NCBI RefSeq assembly: GCF_002218025.2
Contig: NZ_AP018681.1
Location: forward strand, 558,001 to 622,000
Direction: 5' to 3'
Length of the DNA stretch: 64,000 bases
Source: Vibrio casei
GTDB lineage: Bacteria; Pseudomonadota; Gammaproteobacteria; Enterobacterales; Vibrionaceae
A program made the translations under genes and the position numbers. Below the pieces are notes generated by a model that had not been told where the DNA came from, ran no database searches, and was given only the letters and a program-made list of their open reading frames with translations. Below, in pieces: positions 27,383 to 36,135 of this stretch; positions within the stretch are counted from its first letter, which is position 1, and the number at the start of each line of letters is the position of its first letter.

Positions 27383-27609
27383 CGTTACTGTATCTCATCT
27401 TAAATTTGCGCTAAGAATATAGAACTCAATCCAGAAATGAAAGTGAATGATAAACTTTGCTTAACATTCCGCACTCAAGAGTATTCTAGAGCGCAAAGAG
27501 GCGACACATAAGGCTATATTGCTACTTTACCGATATAGGGAATGGAAATGCTTATCCGCTATTTAGATAGTCTGGTATGATGTCGCACCATTTTTATGAG
27601 AATTAGGCC

Positions 27610-27792
27610 ATGAACCGTAAGAAAAAAATAAATTCTATTTTGAAAAAGCGTCTTAAGCAACAAAACGCTAAGCTTCACAGCACCAATAAGCCTAAATATA
27701 TCTCAAAGGCTGATCGCGCTAAAATGGAAGAAGATCTGGCACAGCAAGCTTCAGAAGTCACTAAATCCGACGAATCTATAGTGCAAGGATAA
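27610..27792 (+). CDS. DUF2986 family small basic protein
   Basis: The 60-residue protein begins MNRKKKINSILKKRLKQQNA and is very Lys-rich, with KPKYISKADRAKMEE in the middle. This matches DUF2986, short uncharacterised proteins of vibrios and relatives. It has a GAGAATTAGGCC leader with a weak ribosome binding site. Confidence 0.75.
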   Translation: MNRKKKINSILKKRLKQQNAKLHSTNKPKYISKADRAKMEEDLAQQASEVTKSDESIVQG

Positions 27793-27819
27793 ATTCGTTT
27801 TAATCTTAATGGCTGACTT

Positions 27820-28293
27820 CTATAAAAGTAACGATGCTTCTATCGCCTGATAACGGTCGGCGGCTTCAATCAGAGAATTCGCCGTCAATCCTGGAACACC
27901 ATAAACTTCTACTGTTTTTCCATAGCGTTGCTGAATACGTTTAACCAGTAAATCAAAGTCTCCATCGCCTGAAGCAATAACAATAACATCGGATGTTTCA
28001 GCTAATTCGATCGCATCTAAGGCAATTCCAACATCCCAGTCCCCTTTCGCCGATCCATCTTGCCTTTGAATAAATGGTTTCAACTTCACATCAAAGCCAA
28101 TTCCTCGCAAAATATTATGAAACTGTTTCTGCTTATCGTCACTGCGTGCAATAGCATAAGCATTCGCTTGAACCAAAGTTCGATCCTTCATAACTTCCGC
28201 CCAAAAGGCATTATAGTCAAAGTGACGCTGATATTTATCGCGGGTGGTGTAATAGATATTTTGTACATCAACTAAGATTGAAACTGTCTGCAT
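27820..28293 (-). CDS. NYN-domain (LabA/DUF88-like) putative ribonuclease
   Basis: The ATG start (MQTVSILVDVQNIYYTTR) is chosen over a TTG three codons upstream. The 157-residue protein has the PIN-like NYN fold, with acidic residues in VDVQNIYY, KGDWDVGIALDAI and IASGDGDFDLLV. These would bind metal. NYN proteins are predicted nucleases acting on RNA. The substrate is unknown. Confidence 0.85.
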   Translation of the reverse strand: MQTVSILVDVQNIYYTTRDKYQRHFDYNAFWAEVMKDRTLVQANAYAIARSDDKQKQFHNILRGIGFDVKLKPFIQRQDGSAKGDWDVGIALDAIELAETSDVIVIASGDGDFDLLVKRIQQRYGKTVEVYGVPGLTANSLIEAADRYQAIEASLLL

Positions 28294-28333
28294 GCTGTCC
28301 AACTACTGTTTGTATTAAAAATAAAAATCGGTA

Positions 28334-28657
28334 TTACTTGCTGTTTTTTTGTATCCACTGTAAGTATTCATGAAACCCTGTTTCAATGGGCAACATGATC
28401 ACCTGCGGTATTTGATAATTGTGGTGTGCCAAAATAAGTCGTTCAACATCTTTATAATGACGGTGTAATATTTTAATAATCATCAATGATTCTTGATCGC
28501 AGTTAACCTCACCATGCCATTGGTAATAACTGCTAATTGGCACGACTTGAATACAAGCTGCCAATTTTTCGCTTAAAAGTGATTCAATTATAGCCTGTCG
28601 GCTCTCTTCATCATTAGTCGTTGATAAAACAATGGCGTAACCGTCTTGACTCTCCAT
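28334..28657 (-). CDS. cutA: Divalent-cation tolerance protein CutA
   Basis: The 107-residue protein has family motifs VLSTTNDEESRQAIIESLLS, KLAACIQVVPISSYYQW and the copper-binding Cys in AACIQ. It closes with the QVIMLPIETGFHEYLQWI segment. CutA forms very stable trimers. Its metal role is uncertain. It is 50 bp downstream of sgrR on the same strand. Confidence 0.9.
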   Translation of the reverse strand: MESQDGYAIVLSTTNDEESRQAIIESLLSEKLAACIQVVPISSYYQWHGEVNCDQESLMIIKILHRHYKDVERLILAHHNYQIPQVIMLPIETGFHEYLQWIQKNSK

Positions 28658-28707
28658 ATTCTATCTCCTTCACTACAATATTTTACTCATTAGCTTTGGT
28701 GACACCT

Positions 28708-30402
28708 TTAGTCAGGCTTAACCCATACTTGGCTAAAATCAAACCATCCCAGTGCATTACAAGTCGCATTTTGTAACGATCCACACTGCTCTTGACTCAC
28801 ACCAAGCCAACAGTGAAACATAGGAATAAGTTGTTTCGTCTCTACCAGTTGTTTTGCTAACTCTTTGGCTGGAAACTCATTGTTAGCCGTTTCTCGCCAT
28901 TGCGAAACTAATTCTTTCCATGTATTAAAGTTTTCATTTGTACTCATAGAACTAATATCACTGTAGCCTAATAACCAGCCGATCAATGCATCTTTACGAT
29001 TATTCGCCAATCCCATTGGTTTTAGCCAAATATCAACAGCATCTGGGTTTTCGACCGTTAAATCGTATTTAATGGTTTTTAGTTGGATACCATCTTCTTT
29101 TAATAAGACTTTCATGGACTGAACGACATAAGGGAATAACGGGTGTTTCGCATGGTAGGCGACGGTAATATCCACCTTTTCATCTATCAATTTTGGTGGC
29201 ATCGGGTTAGGATCCAATACACCACTATGATGCCAACCCGGCTTTAAACCATGAGCATGTAGTAAACCTAATTCAATGACTTTTTGATCTGGTATTTGTC
29301 TAAGTAGACTAAAAGGATTCAGCTTATGTGATAAGTAATCTGCCCATTGATTATTTTTGGCTATACCAGATAAACGATTCAACAGTAAATAAGTACAACC
29401 CGGATCAAGCTCAACATCGGTAAACTGACCTTCACGAGAAATATTCGGATGGGTCAAGCTTGGATAAACCATAGAAGAATGTGCTTGATCAATCACCCAA
29501 ACTTCAACACGTTCGATTAATGGTCGATACCCAAAATAATGTTCAAAAGCTTCCAATACTAGTCGAGCATTATCATTTCTCGTTACTCTATAAGGCCCCG
29601 TGCCATTTGGTATTAAATCAAAATTTTCATTGTGACCTATTTGACTTTGTACAATTTTAGCCTGAGTCTCCGTTAATAAAAGCGGTAAGTAGTGATCATC
29701 GGAATGCAGGTGAATATCAATAATATTACTTGAAGGTGAATCCACACTCTGAATATGTTCAAAAAGAGGAAACGAGGCTAGTCGCTGAATACTTTCAATA
29801 ACATCATTCATCGTCAGGCGATCACCATTATGAAAACGAATCCCTGAGCGTAAATAAAACCGCCAATGACTCGCGCTTATCATTTCCCAATGATGAGCAA
29901 GATCAGATTGAACCTCTCCCTCCTCATCTAGTTTAATTAAACCACTAAAGATTTGCCGTATGATATGTTGCTCTGAACGACGCGTTGGTTTAAGCGGATT
30001 TAACGTCGCGATCTGGCGATAATAAGGCAAGCGAATAACTTGCTGACCTTCTAAATGACTGACCCCTAAATAACCTTGGAATACCTGTGTTAAGCGAGCA
30101 GGATCATTATCTAACACTGCTAAGGCATGCTCTATTCTACCTTCTTCTAAATAACGCTTTGCTAGGTTATCGCTCACATCATATTTGTTGCGTTTAAAAA
30201 CAAGCTGAGACTGCTTTCCTCGCCCTGCTGCGGGTATCCACTCAATCCAACCTTCTTCTGCTAATTTATTTAAAACAATACGCGTATTACGACGAGTGCA
30301 ACACAATATATCGGTAAGTTCATCAAGCTGAATGACTGCATCTTCACCTTGAAAATGCTCAAATAAACGTTCAAATTGGGTTCGTAAGCGCGGGCTACTC
30401 AT
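28708..30402 (-). CDS. sgrR: SgrR-type transcriptional regulator (HTH fused to solute-binding domain)
   Basis: The 564-residue protein has an N-terminal winged helix (residues about 1-115, QLDELTDILCCTRRNTRIVL) and a solute-binding family 5 domain (about 160-450, including LAHHWEMISASHWRFYLRSG and FHNGDRLTMNDVIESI). This is the SgrR layout, known in enterics for control of sugar-phosphate stress through SgrS. The 146 bp upstream could hold a small RNA with a terminator-like stem at 30511-30545, but no SgrS pairing region is recognised. Confidence 0.82.
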   Translation of the reverse strand: MSSPRLRTQFERLFEHFQGEDAVIQLDELTDILCCTRRNTRIVLNKLAEEGWIEWIPAAGRGKQSQLVFKRNKYDVSDNLAKRYLEEGRIEHALAVLDNDPARLTQVFQGYLGVSHLEGQQVIRLPYYRQIATLNPLKPTRRSEQHIIRQIFSGLIKLDEEGEVQSDLAHHWEMISASHWRFYLRSGIRFHNGDRLTMNDVIESIQRLASFPLFEHIQSVDSPSSNIIDIHLHSDDHYLPLLLTETQAKIVQSQIGHNENFDLIPNGTGPYRVTRNDNARLVLEAFEHYFGYRPLIERVEVWVIDQAHSSMVYPSLTHPNISREGQFTDVELDPGCTYLLLNRLSGIAKNNQWADYLSHKLNPFSLLRQIPDQKVIELGLLHAHGLKPGWHHSGVLDPNPMPPKLIDEKVDITVAYHAKHPLFPYVVQSMKVLLKEDGIQLKTIKYDLTVENPDAVDIWLKPMGLANNRKDALIGWLLGYSDISSMSTNENFNTWKELVSQWRETANNEFPAKELAKQLVETKQLIPMFHCWLGVSQEQCGSLQNATCNALGWFDFSQVWVKPD

Positions 30403-30548
30403 AAAGGGGAAACTCTACTTTTAAACGATACTATATAATTTCCCACTTTAGCAGGTAAAAACTAACAAATCATGATTAAAATATTGAATCAGACTTAAAA
30501 GCTAAGCAATGATAGGAACCACTTGAGTTCGATGTTTCCTCTTTTATT

Positions 30549-30785
30549 TTATTCATGAATTGGCAGGCATAAAAACTCAGCCAGTTGCTCAAGCTGAGTG
30601 TGGTCATCAAGCTTCATAGACCATTGACATCCCGCATCATGGGCAGTAATCACATTCGCACCACGCCCAATTAATGTTAATGATTCAACTTGTGCTTGTA
30701 AGCTAGAGTGAGGAATCGACATTAACTTAATCACAATTTCGTGTTGATTGGCGATAATTTTTCCATGAACAAATTCAATGATCAT
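30549..30785 (-). CDS. DUF3389 family protein
   Basis: The 78-residue protein begins MIIEFVHGKIIANQHEIVIK and contains LIGRGANVITAHDAG, matching DUF3389, an uncharacterised vibrio family. Its start overlaps the stop of the thioesterase gene by 4 bp, so the two are translationally coupled. Confidence 0.7.
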   Translation of the reverse strand: MIIEFVHGKIIANQHEIVIKLMSIPHSSLQAQVESLTLIGRGANVITAHDAGCQWSMKLDDHTQLEQLAEFLCLPIHE

Positions 30786-31201
30786 TTTTTACGCTTTACT
30801 GCCATGGTAATTCTGCTGGTACACAATAGTCTTTGTTCCTCATCAACTATTTCAATTTGCCACACTTGAGTTGATACACCAAGATGAATAGGCCAAGTTT
30901 TCCCTGTCGCAACACCATTACGCTTTGCTCGTATATGGTTTGCATTAATATCAAGCCCTACACAATAAGCATCATCACCAACACACATATTAGCCGCGAG
31001 TGAACCAAGAGTTTCAGCCAGTACAACAGATGCCCCACCATGTAATAACCCCATCGGCTGATGAGTAATGCTCGTTACTGGCATCGTTGCCGAAATACTA
31101 TTATCGGTAATCTCGACATATTCGATGTTTAAATGTTCCATTAAGGTATTTTTTGACGTTGAATTCAACAATTCTAAACTGACGTCTTTCTTCCAAATCA
31201 T
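30782..31201 (-). CDS. menI: Hotdog-fold thioesterase (MenI/YdiI-like)
   Basis: The ATG start MIWKKDVSLELLNS is taken. A TTG six codons upstream also keeps the frame. The 139-residue protein contains HQPMGLLHGGASVVLAETL, with the catalytic Glu of the YdiI group, and GLDINANHIRAKRNGV. MenI hydrolyses 1,4-dihydroxy-2-naphthoyl-CoA in menaquinone synthesis, although such enzymes are promiscuous. It heads the pair with DUF3389. Confidence 0.82.
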   Translation of the reverse strand: MIWKKDVSLELLNSTSKNTLMEHLNIEYVEITDNSISATMPVTSITHQPMGLLHGGASVVLAETLGSLAANMCVGDDAYCVGLDINANHIRAKRNGVATGKTWPIHLGVSTQVWQIEIVDEEQRLLCTSRITMAVKRKK

Positions 31202-31479
31202 ACTTAACCTATGTGACAAATGAAAATGATGCGATTAAGATATTCTTATCATTAGATAAATTCAATAGTGCTTATTGCACCATGAGATCTTGGTAAATAA
31301 TTTTAATAAATTCAGTCATACTTTTTCAAATTATTCATTTCAAACTATTGGCATTTAAATTGGATAGATAGCCAAAAATTGCACCACGTTAAAACCTGAT
31401 TTACAATTTAATTATCATTAATACATAAGGTGGCAAGGATTTTGCTATTTTTTTGCGTATTTTGGATTAAGGAATAGAT

Positions 31480-31767
31480 ATGCACTGTTCTTCATATTAT
31501 CTCAAACCAGCTGCACTCAGTTATCTGCTATTGGCAGTATTAACAGCTTGTTCTTCCTCGCCAACAGGACGTAACCAAGTTATTTTGTTCTCTGATAGTG
31601 AAATGTCTCAATTGGGATCTCAATCTTTTGAGCAACTAAAGAAAACCGAAACGGTAAGCCATGATCCTAAAATAAACACTTATGTAAAATGTGTTGCTGA
31701 TGCCATCACTAAACAAGTTCCTCAGCAAGAAAGTTTCACATCATGGGAGGTTGTGGTTTTTGATTCC
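31480..31767 (+). pseudogene. M48 lipoprotein metalloprotease, 5' part (split by the 22.7-kb element)
   Basis: The first 96 codons encode a lipoprotein (SYLLLAVLTACSSSPTGRNQ) and the start of an M48 peptidase of the LoiP/YcaL/BepA-like group (LFSDSEMSQLGSQSFEQLKK, WEVVVFDS). The frame then runs into element DNA and stops at 31773. The matching 3' part, with the HEVAH zinc motif, is at 54477-54992. Rejoined, the sequence reads WEVVVFDSPQVNAFALPGGK, as expected of an intact enzyme. In this strain the product would have no catalytic domain. Confidence 0.85.
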
Positions 31768-31776
31768 GCATAAGTC
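31764..31776. other. Left attachment junction (attL) of the integrated element
   Basis: Here the M48 reading frame leaves its family sequence (GATTCC|GCATAAGT). Compared in register with the right junction (54473-54485, ATCTCTCCACAAGT), the shared bases are only TC, CA and AAGT. The crossover core is therefore 2-4 bp, as usual for serine recombinases, and cannot be fixed exactly. Confidence 0.65.
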
Positions 31777-31827
31777 ATATTAAACTTTTCATGTTATATT
31801 GTAATAATACAGCATGAGGGGCTAATT

Positions 31828-33174
31828 ATGTCACAACCAAAAATTTATATTTACAGGCGTGTAAGTTCAGAAAGACAAACTAAAAAATCAGGACTTGAGA
31901 TACAAGTAAGTGATAAAACACTATCAGATTTACAAGAAAAGTATCCCGATTATTCTCTTGTAGAGCTTGCTAATGACGCAGGTTTAAGCGCCTATCATGG
32001 AAAACATCTTGAAGCTACTACCGCATTAACTGAATTTATACAGGCTTGCAAATCAGGGAAAATCCCCAAAGGCTCAATACTTGCGGTGTACTCTCTCGAC
32101 CGTCTGAGTCGCTTAAAGCTAGGTGCAGCGTACGAACAAGTTTTTATCCCGATTGTCGAAAATGGTGTGAAAATTTATAGTGAAACTGAAGCTAGGATTT
32201 ATCAGAACGATGATACAGATTACATACTAGCTACTGTTTTATTTAGTCGTGCGCATAATGAAAGTAAAACTAAAGCAAAGCGGAATAGAGACGCAATTAT
32301 AAACGCAGTTAAGAAGTGGCAAGATGAAAAAACATTCACAGCTAACTTAACTAGCGCACCCTTTTGGATCGACAATTCCACAGGGAAACTTAATTCACTA
32401 TCTGAATCCGCCTTGTTTATTGTTGATAGTCTCATAAGAGGCATAGGCTATAAGACAATATCAGAGCAACTACAAGACAAGTATCCCCTACCGCCTCAAC
32501 GAAATACTAGCAAAGCAGGCACATTTTGGACGATAGAAACTATCTACAAGCTAAGAAGCAACAAGGCTTTATTAGGCAATAAGCAAGTAACAATAAAAGA
32601 TGAAAATGGGAAACAGCAAGATTTTACTTTAGACGATTATTACCAACCCTTGATCACTTGGGATACATGGCAACAACTCCAAAAAACCAAAGCTAATAAA
32701 AAGAGAACTTACACAGATAATATTTATCTTTTAAGTGATTTAAAAAGTGTCTTAGTGTGTGGTGAATGTGGTTATTCAATGGCTGCAACTGCTAATAAAT
32801 CTAGTAGTAATAAACGAGCTAAATATTTTTGTTGTGGTGCATCTTCCAAGAAATCTAACCATTTATTGTGGAAGCTAGACGTTGAAACATTAGAGAGAAT
32901 AGTCTTGTTATTGATAAATGAAGGTCTAGAAGATGGTGTAAAACGTATTACTTCCCCTGATTACTTGCGACAAGTGGAAGAACATAATGCTAAATTAGAA
33001 CAAGCGGAAACGACTTTAGAAGATATCAAGACAAGATGGAACTCTACGCAATCGCCAACAATGTTGGATCTGATGTTACAACAAGAAATTAAAATAAAAG
33101 AATTACAGCAAAAAGTAGATGAACATAAAGCATTGACAGATACAGTAAAAAACACTGATAGCTTAAACGACTAT
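31828..33174 (+). CDS. Large serine recombinase (integrase of the element), 3' end cut by an IS
   Basis: The protein reaches residue 449, where the stop codon is supplied by the inserted IS3-type copy. Domains in order: catalytic resolvase (residues 1-150, nucleophile Ser in IYRRVSSERQTKKSG, then SLDRLSRLKLG), recombinase domain (about 170-285), a zinc ribbon (VCGECGYSMAA then CCGASS, about 310-340) and a C-terminal coiled coil (385-445). GAGGGG precedes the start. It lies 60 bp inside the left junction and presumably integrated the element into the M48 gene. The last few residues are probably lost, and activity is uncertain. Confidence 0.85.
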
Positions 33175-33204
33175 TGATCTGCTCCAGCCAGACTGGACAC
33201 TTCA

Positions 33205-34056
33205 TTAAGCGACATTTTGCTGTTCAAAGTTAACAGGGCTTAGATACCCAAGAGCACTGTGCCTTCTTGTCCGATTATAATCAACCTCTATGTACTCGAA
33301 GATCGTTTGACGCATCTGGTCTCTCGTCATAATCGGCTCATATTGGATCGCTTCAACTTTCATCGAATGGAAGAAGCTCTCAACACAAGCATTGTCCCAG
33401 CAGTTTCCTTTCCTACTCATACTTTGCTTTAGATTATAAACAGTTATGAGGTCTCGATAATCTTTTGAGCAGTACTGACTACCTCGATCACTATGAACGA
33501 TAACCTGCTCAGGAAATTCGCGACGGAACAAAGCCATTGATAGAGCATCACAGACCAGCGTAGCCGTCATTCTGGTATCCATAGACCATCCGATTACTTG
33601 TCTTGAGTAAAGGTCAATAATTACTGCCAAGTACAACCAGCCTTCGCTTGTCGCAACATAGGTGATGTCTCCCGCCCATTTTTCATTCGGAGCCGCTGCG
33701 TTAAAGTTCTGAGCCAGCAAGTTTGGAGCAACTGGCATTTGATGCTTGCTGTCTGTCGTGCACTTAAATTTACGTGCCGCTTTCGGCGTTAAATCTTGAC
33801 GCTTCATACTGGCCGCAATGGTTTTCACATTGTGGTTATCACCGCTCTCAGACAGTTCTTTTTGGATTCGCCTTGAGCCATCTCGGCCTTTGCTGTTATC
33901 AAAAGCTTCTTTGACCTTTGTATCAAGCTCTTGGCGAACTGCCTCGCGTTGGCTAGCCTTATGGCGATGTTTAACCCAGTAATAAAACCCACTTCGGGAT
34001 ACCCCGAATACCTTAGCCATACGTACAATATTGAAGTACATCAGGTGTTCGAGCAT
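33205..34056 (-). CDS. IS3-family OrfB DDE transposase (copy A)
   Basis: The 283-residue protein has an HTH_21-like start (VFGVSRSGFYYWVKHR) and an rve core. DDE residues are in WAGDITYVATSEGW, VIVHSDRGSQYC and DNACVESFFHSMK. The protein is identical to copies B, C and E, which indicates recent spread. Confidence 0.9.
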   Translation of the reverse strand: MLEHLMYFNIVRMAKVFGVSRSGFYYWVKHRHKASQREAVRQELDTKVKEAFDNSKGRDGSRRIQKELSESGDNHNVKTIAASMKRQDLTPKAARKFKCTTDSKHQMPVAPNLLAQNFNAAAPNEKWAGDITYVATSEGWLYLAVIIDLYSRQVIGWSMDTRMTATLVCDALSMALFRREFPEQVIVHSDRGSQYCSKDYRDLITVYNLKQSMSRKGNCWDNACVESFFHSMKVEAIQYEPIMTRDQMRQTIFEYIEVDYNRTRRHSALGYLSPVNFEQQNVA

Positions 34057-34070
34057 AAATTCGTAGCAAT

Positions 34071-34355
34071 TTACTTTAGATTTTTCGCGAAGTAGGTGGC
34101 GGCCTTTTTTACAATTTCTAGCTCTTCTGCTTGCTCAGCCAACTGCCTTTTGAGCTTGGCAACCTCTGCGGCTAGCTCTTGTTCTCGCTGACTAGTATTG
34201 GTGTCTTTCTTCGAGTTCTTCCGCCACCCGTAGATTTGAGATTCATGTAAAGAAAGCTGCCTTGCAGCCGCAGCTACTCCCACTCTCTCTGCTAGTTTTA
34301 GGGCTTCTGCTTTAAATTCAGGGGAATGTTTAATTCTAGTTTTCTTAGTTGTCAT
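34071..34355 (-). CDS. IS3-family OrfA (copy A)
   Basis: The 94-residue HTH protein (FKAEALKLAERVGVAAAARQ, QIYGWRKNSKK) ends in a leucine-zipper-like coil. Near its end is the slippery A6G tract (34110-34104, coding sense). A -1 shift there leads through REKSKVNCYEF into OrfB and makes the OrfAB transposase. Confidence 0.88.
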   Translation of the reverse strand: MTTKKTRIKHSPEFKAEALKLAERVGVAAAARQLSLHESQIYGWRKNSKKDTNTSQREQELAAEVAKLKRQLAEQAEELEIVKKAATYFAKNLK

Positions 34356-34529
34356 TGTTCACCTCGTTAGTGATTGTACTCACTTAACTCAGTGTCCAAA
34401 ACAGCTGGAGCGGATCATCCACCATCATTCCGTACTTAGCATTGATCTTCTTGAGTACCTTATTCTTTTCGATAATGGCTTTATTTGTTGGATCAGAAGT
34501 GATCTGCTCCAGCCAGACTGGACACTTCA

Positions 34530-35381
34530 TTAAGCGACATTTTGCTGTTCAAAGTTAACAGGGCTTAGATACCCAAGAGCACTGTGCCTTCTTGTCCGAT
34601 TATAATCAACCTCTATGTACTCGAAGATCGTTTGACGCATCTGGTCTCTCGTCATAATCGGCTCATATTGGATCGCTTCAACTTTCATCGAATGGAAGAA
34701 GCTCTCAACACAAGCATTGTCCCAGCAGTTTCCTTTCCTACTCATACTTTGCTTTAGATTATAAACAGTTATGAGGTCTCGATAATCTTTTGAGCAGTAC
34801 TGACTACCTCGATCACTATGAACGATAACCTGCTCAGGAAATTCGCGACGGAACAAAGCCATTGATAGAGCATCACAGACCAGCGTAGCCGTCATTCTGG
34901 TATCCATAGACCATCCGATTACTTGTCTTGAGTAAAGGTCAATAATTACTGCCAAGTACAACCAGCCTTCGCTTGTCGCAACATAGGTGATGTCTCCCGC
35001 CCATTTTTCATTCGGAGCCGCTGCGTTAAAGTTCTGAGCCAGCAAGTTTGGAGCAACTGGCATTTGATGCTTGCTGTCTGTCGTGCACTTAAATTTACGT
35101 GCCGCTTTCGGCGTTAAATCTTGACGCTTCATACTGGCCGCAATGGTTTTCACATTGTGGTTATCACCGCTCTCAGACAGTTCTTTTTGGATTCGCCTTG
35201 AGCCATCTCGGCCTTTGCTGTTATCAAAAGCTTCTTTGACCTTTGTATCAAGCTCTTGGCGAACTGCCTCGCGTTGGCTAGCCTTATGGCGATGTTTAAC
35301 CCAGTAATAAAACCCACTTCGGGATACCCCGAATACCTTAGCCATACGTACAATATTGAAGTACATCAGGTGTTCGAGCAT
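34530..35381 (-). CDS. IS3-family OrfB DDE transposase (copy B)
   Basis: This 283-residue catalytic subunit has the complete DDE triad and is identical to copy A. No damage is visible, so this copy may be the active source. Confidence 0.9.
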   Translation of the reverse strand: MLEHLMYFNIVRMAKVFGVSRSGFYYWVKHRHKASQREAVRQELDTKVKEAFDNSKGRDGSRRIQKELSESGDNHNVKTIAASMKRQDLTPKAARKFKCTTDSKHQMPVAPNLLAQNFNAAAPNEKWAGDITYVATSEGWLYLAVIIDLYSRQVIGWSMDTRMTATLVCDALSMALFRREFPEQVIVHSDRGSQYCSKDYRDLITVYNLKQSMSRKGNCWDNACVESFFHSMKVEAIQYEPIMTRDQMRQTIFEYIEVDYNRTRRHSALGYLSPVNFEQQNVA

Positions 35382-35395
35382 AAATTCGTAGCAAT

Positions 35396-35680
35396 TTACT
35401 TTAGATTTTTCGCGAAGTAGGTGGCGGCCTTTTTTACAATTTCTAGCTCTTCTGCTTGCTCAGCCAACTGCCTTTTGAGCTTGGCAACCTCTGCGGCTAG
35501 CTCTTGTTCTCGCTGACTAGTATTGGTGTCTTTCTTCGAGTTCTTCCGCCACCCGTAGATTTGAGATTCATGTAAAGAAAGCTGCCTTGCAGCCGCAGCT
35601 ACTCCCACTCTCTCTGCTAGTTTTAGGGCTTCTGCTTTAAATTCAGGGGAATGTTTAATTCTAGTTTTCTTAGTTGTCAT
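35396..35680 (-). CDS. IS3-family OrfA (copy B)
   Basis: This 94-residue HTH subunit is identical in protein sequence to copy A. Its programmed -1 frameshift tract lies at 35435-35429 in coding sense. Confidence 0.88.
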   Translation of the reverse strand: MTTKKTRIKHSPEFKAEALKLAERVGVAAAARQLSLHESQIYGWRKNSKKDTNTSQREQELAAEVAKLKRQLAEQAEELEIVKKAATYFAKNLK

Positions 35681-35832
35681 TGTTCACCTCGTTAGTGATT
35701 GTACTCACTTAACTCAGTGTCCAAAACAGCTGGAGCGGATCAAAGTATCTACACGGTTGTTAATACGGTCTTGAATTGGGAAAGGAATTTGTTTTGTATC
35801 GTATGCGTTCTTGGTCATTTTATAGTCTCTTA

Positions 35833-36114
35833 TTAGATTAGATGATGTTTTTTATATTCGGCTGTAGCGTAATTACTACAACAATCGATCACTTCTCGAT
35901 AGCGGTAGGCATAGCGTTTTATTGTGTCGGGCTTTAAGTTAAAACCTGTGTGCTCAATCACTTGGTCATAGCTTTGATTGATGGATAGTAAAGCGATCAC
36001 TTGCTTTGTTTGCTCGCTCATTCGTGTGTAATCACTACACAAAAAGTAAGCCAATTTCATGGTTTCATCTTGAATATGTATAGCGATCTTGTTTAGTTGG
36101 TCTTGTTCGATCAT
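35833..36114 (-). CDS. Putative small HTH protein of the element
   Basis: The start MIEQDQLNKIAIHIQDE gives 93 residues. A start seven codons upstream has no better site. The central part (QVIALLSINQSYDQVIEHTG, then LKPDTIKRYAYRYREVI) looks like a helix-turn-helix of the sigma-region-4/homeodomain-like type. It precedes the minus-strand remnant by 15 bp, so the two form a leftward operon. It may regulate the element, by inference only. Confidence 0.5.
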   Translation of the reverse strand: MIEQDQLNKIAIHIQDETMKLAYFLCSDYTRMSEQTKQVIALLSINQSYDQVIEHTGFNLKPDTIKRYAYRYREVIDCCSNYATAEYKKHHLI

Positions 36115-36135
36115 GGATACAAATTTATACCTCAT

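Larger units (their letters stand above)
33175..34417 (-). mobile_element. IS3-family element, copy A, with no matching target duplication
   Basis: The 1243-bp element has ends TGATCTGCTCCAGCC and TGATCCGCTCCAGCT. Left flank is TAT and right flank is TCC. The 3-bp duplications seen for the sister copies are absent here. The flanks are the recombinase 3' end and a minus-strand gene remnant, which do not belong together. This fits a deletion by recombination between two former copies. Confidence 0.9.
34500..35742 (-). mobile_element. IS3-family element, copy B
   Basis: This 1243-bp element has the same inverted ends as copy A. It is flanked by AAG on both sides, a 3-bp target duplication. Removing it restores a minus-strand reading frame. 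It is a direct repeat of copy A, only 82 bp away, so the pair is prone to recombination. Confidence 0.92.
34418..35818 (-). pseudogene. Minus-strand element gene remnant, interrupted by IS copy B
   Basis: The coding pieces are 35818-35743 and 34496-34418. After removing copy B and one AAG duplication they read MTKNAYDTKQIPFPIQDRI, then NNRVDTSDPTNKAIIEKN and KVLKKINAKYGMMV, and are then cut by copy A. A good ribosome binding site (AAGAG) precedes the ATG. The family is not recognised. Everything downstream of residue 51 is missing, apparently removed with the deletion at copy A. Confidence 0.6.

Noticed and set aside
30403..30548. Possible SgrS small RNA divergent from sgrR
   Set aside because: A TATAAT box and a terminator-like stem exist, but the interval is short and no conserved ptsG-pairing segment is visible, so it was not listed as a feature.
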